NCBI GenBank assembly: GCA_000231825.2
Contig: JH720349.1
Location: 327,763-391,762, forward strand
From: Tetrahymena elliotti 4EA
Lineage: Eukaryota > Ciliophora > Oligohymenophorea > Hymenostomatida > Tetrahymenidae
DNA: 64,000 nucleotides
Direction: 5' to 3'
Made by a program: the position numbers and the translations under genes. Below, one piece after another: positions 61,638 to 64,000 of the stretch (the first letter of the stretch is position 1; each line of letters starts with the position of its first letter). Under the pieces are notes generated by a model, which had not been told where the DNA came from, searched no databases, and saw only the letters and a program-made list of their open reading frames with translations.

Positions 61638-64000
61638 ATGGGGTAACTGTTTAGTAAAAAAAAGAAGAACGAAATAAAATCAGAAATAAATGTTGATGAG
61701 ACATAAATTGTAGATGATTAAAATTATAATTTGCTAGATTTGCTTAATTTGTTGTAGAAATTTGAATAGCAATATTCCACATACAATTTTTACAAAAAAG
61801 ATTTTCCCTTTTTACTCCTTTAAGTAGATAACAAGAACACAGGCTAATAATCTATGCTGAAAATCATAGAATGGAGAAATGCGAATTTTTCAGATATAAA
61901 CTTTTTAAGAAATAAAGATTTATATGATGGCAAATAAACAATAGACCATATCATTCTCCCTATTGATTAATTTTTTTTAGTTGAAAGTGGTTCTATCAGA
62001 AATGAGAGTGAAAATCCTGAATTATTTACAGATCCTTTTTAACTTAAATAAGTGAAGGGATTTATTGTTTTGGAATATGATTTTTAAGAATGTAAATTTT
62101 TTATTTGTCTTCAAAAATTTTTAATTTACTCAATTAAAATTTTAGACACAACAAGATTTTCAGTAGAATAAACAATCTCATAAGAATAAGTGATTAAATT
62201 TGAAAGTTTTAAATTAGTTTTAAAAATATTTTTAAAAATTAAAAGTTGAATGGAATGAAATCTATTGTACTTTAAATGAATCATAAGCAGTAATTCTTTA
62301 AGCTATTAGCTTAAAATTTATTTATTTTAAATTAAATAAGTTATGGATCTTATCAAGGCAGAGTTCATTCTCTATGTGAACAGCTAGTTTTATTATACAA
62401 TTTAGAATAACTGTCACTAGATTTGAGGTTAAAAATAACATCAAAATTTTATTTTAACTAAATTTTTTAAAAATTAGGTCTTTAGCAATTAAATAGGAAG
62501 GAACTTCAGAGTTAGGAAATTCTTTAGGATAATGTGGAAAACTAAAATCCTTGAAAATTCTTTTTTAGTAATTTCAATAATTGATATCCGTTATTTTAAA
62601 TAAACTTTTAAAATATTAGGTCTAATCAAATAGAAAGTGATGGTTTGTAAGCCTTTCTATCAAAGCTAGATAAGCTTACCCTTTTGGAAGAGCTGATATT
62701 ATTCTTAGGGTGAATATTTATTTCTTTTATTAAGAGATTAAATAAAATTAAATCTATTTTATTAAGAGATAAAATAAAATTATATTAAATATTATATTAA
62801 GACATTGAATCAAATTATTGATTTTATAATAGTTGTACGAGATTGGATGTTGTTTCAGGATAATATATTGGATAATCATTAGCTAAATTTCCTAATTTAA
62901 AAAAATTAGAATTGGATTTGATGTAAGATTGATTTTAAAATTAAAATGATTTATTTATTTTTTTTGTAAAGTTTAAATAAAATTCAATCTTAAGGATGTT
63001 TATCAATGACATTAGGAATACAAAAATGTGCTAAACTATAAAGTTTAACTTTAGAGTTAAGGTAATAAAATTTAGATAAATTATTTATATTAATTAAATT
63101 TAAAAAGAGGAAATTAAATTGAGTAAGATGGTCTTATGCATCTAGCTGGGGGTATATCTAAATGCTAACATCTATAACATCTTAATATTAAGTCAGAGTA
63201 AAGTTTTATATAAGTGATATAGAATATCTAACTAATTAATTTATTGACTTAAGTAAAAATAATATCTCAGGGTCCATAGAATACTTAGGATAAGGACTGT
63301 TTAAGCTAAAAAATTTAATAACCTTTAATCTGTCTTTAAAGTAGTTTTTTTTTTAATTTTATATTTATCTAAGGACTATCATATTTAAATATAGTAATAA
63401 TAAGATAAGTAAAGGTGTTTTCAAAGTTTTATAGGGATTGGCTTAATCTAAGTAAATCTCAGATATTTCTATCAAGCTATGGTAATTTATTTATTTTTCA
63501 AACTTTCTTCTAGTTTTTTTTTAGTGATAATAGTATAGCTTCTGAGTAAGAATAAGACCTTGGGTTTGAAAATCTCTAAAACCTAAAAAATTTTACTTTT
63601 TAAGTATCGTAAGATGAATTCTTATTTAAAAATGATCTAAAAAATAAATATTCAGAAATAATTAGCTTAGCTCAAACATCATAAAAGTTTTTGCAAAAGA
63701 AATATCTTTTTATAAAAATCTTTAAAAATTAGAATTAGATTTCAAGTAAATATTTAACAATTATTTATTTTGTGTTTTTCAATTCAAAAACATAAAATTT
63801 TTAAAAAAAGCTAAAATGTGTTAAATGGGGAAGCTTTTAATTATTTAAGTCAAGGAATATCTCAATTAAATTCTCTTATTTCTTTGAAATTATCACTGGA
63901 GTAATAAAATTTTTTATATTTTTCTTATAAAATCTCTTAAATTTGTTACAAAAGATCAAATTCTTTATATGGAGCAGAATTTTAGAGCAATTTTTTAGGT
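61638..64000 (+). CDS. Leucine-rich-repeat protein, N-myristoylation-type start, 3' end beyond window
   Basis: Starts MGQLFSKKKKNEIKSEINVD: Gly2, Ser6 and the Lys run match the N-myristoylation consensus plus a basic patch, suggesting membrane attachment (inference). An N-terminal region of about 150 residues without repeats is followed, from about 62340, by at least ten small exons. Almost every one encodes a single LRR of about 28-32 residues: LEQLSLDLR, LKSLKILF, LEELILFLG, LKKLELDL, LQSLTLEL, LQHLNIKSE, LITFNLSL, LKNFTFQVS and LQKLELDF. Introns of 45-120 nt interrupt the codon after its second base (phase 2) at nearly every repeat boundary, as in the gene at 49614. The first two or three introns (62095-62340) are unclear. 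The gene runs off the right edge in the middle of a repeat exon. Confidence 0.8.

Overview
The window looks like nuclear DNA of an oligohymenophorean ciliate, most likely Tetrahymena or a close relative. The DNA is extremely A+T-rich. In every convincing gene TAA and TAG occur many times in frame where glutamine fits, and only TGA ends a reading frame (ciliate nuclear code, table 6). Most introns are short (about 37-150 nt), A+T-rich and GTAA...TAG-like, longer than the roughly 25-nt introns of Paramecium. Under the standard code almost every gene here is shredded, so all calls below were re-read with code 6 and introns placed by frame and splice signals. I saw no rRNA, tRNA, CRISPR array or transposase gene.

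Layout: 1134-2110 (+) small coiled-coil protein; 3106-5444 (-) 741-aa coiled-coil filament-type protein; 6937-9616 (-) RNA-binding protein with RRM-like and KH-like segments; 11396-12904 (-) ANTH-domain (AP180/CALM-like) endocytic adaptor; 15544-25816 (+) giant receptor-type guanylyl cyclase with an N-terminal P4-ATPase-like domain; 26655-32199 (-) CFAP20-domain protein with a very long Q/N/S-rich tail; 32303-33303 (-) tentative small gene; 34337-45072 (+) giant Q/N-rich protein with an IQ motif and a CEP350/DUF4378-like C-terminus; 46263-48424 (+) PUF6/Puf-A-like ribosome biogenesis factor; 49614-52067 (+), 57635-58982 (-) and 61638-end (+) three leucine-rich-repeat (LRR) genes; 52846-54171 (-) N/Q-rich protein with heptapeptide repeats; 55145-56644 (+) taxilin-like coiled coil; 59775-61091 (+) protein ending in a degenerate J-domain-like segment.

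The genes are independent monocistronic eukaryotic units on both strands. Several fit a ciliate cell-surface, cilium or basal-body and membrane-traffic theme (guanylyl cyclase, CFAP20-domain protein, CEP350-like protein, ANTH adaptor, taxilin-like protein), but nothing shows that they work together. The strongest observations are these. The ATPase half of the cyclase has lost the phosphorylated Asp and other catalytic motifs (pseudo-enzyme). Two of the three LRR genes are built of about one repeat per exon with nearly all introns in phase 2, while the third is almost intronless. A J-like domain carries HSD instead of HPD. A perfect 22-bp palindrome with a heat-shock-element-like core lies in a gap with no gene. 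Exon sums that divide exactly by three support the models at 1134, 3106, 6937, 26655, 46263, 55145 and 57635. N-terminal splice sites of the cyclase and the model at 32303-33303 are uncertain.
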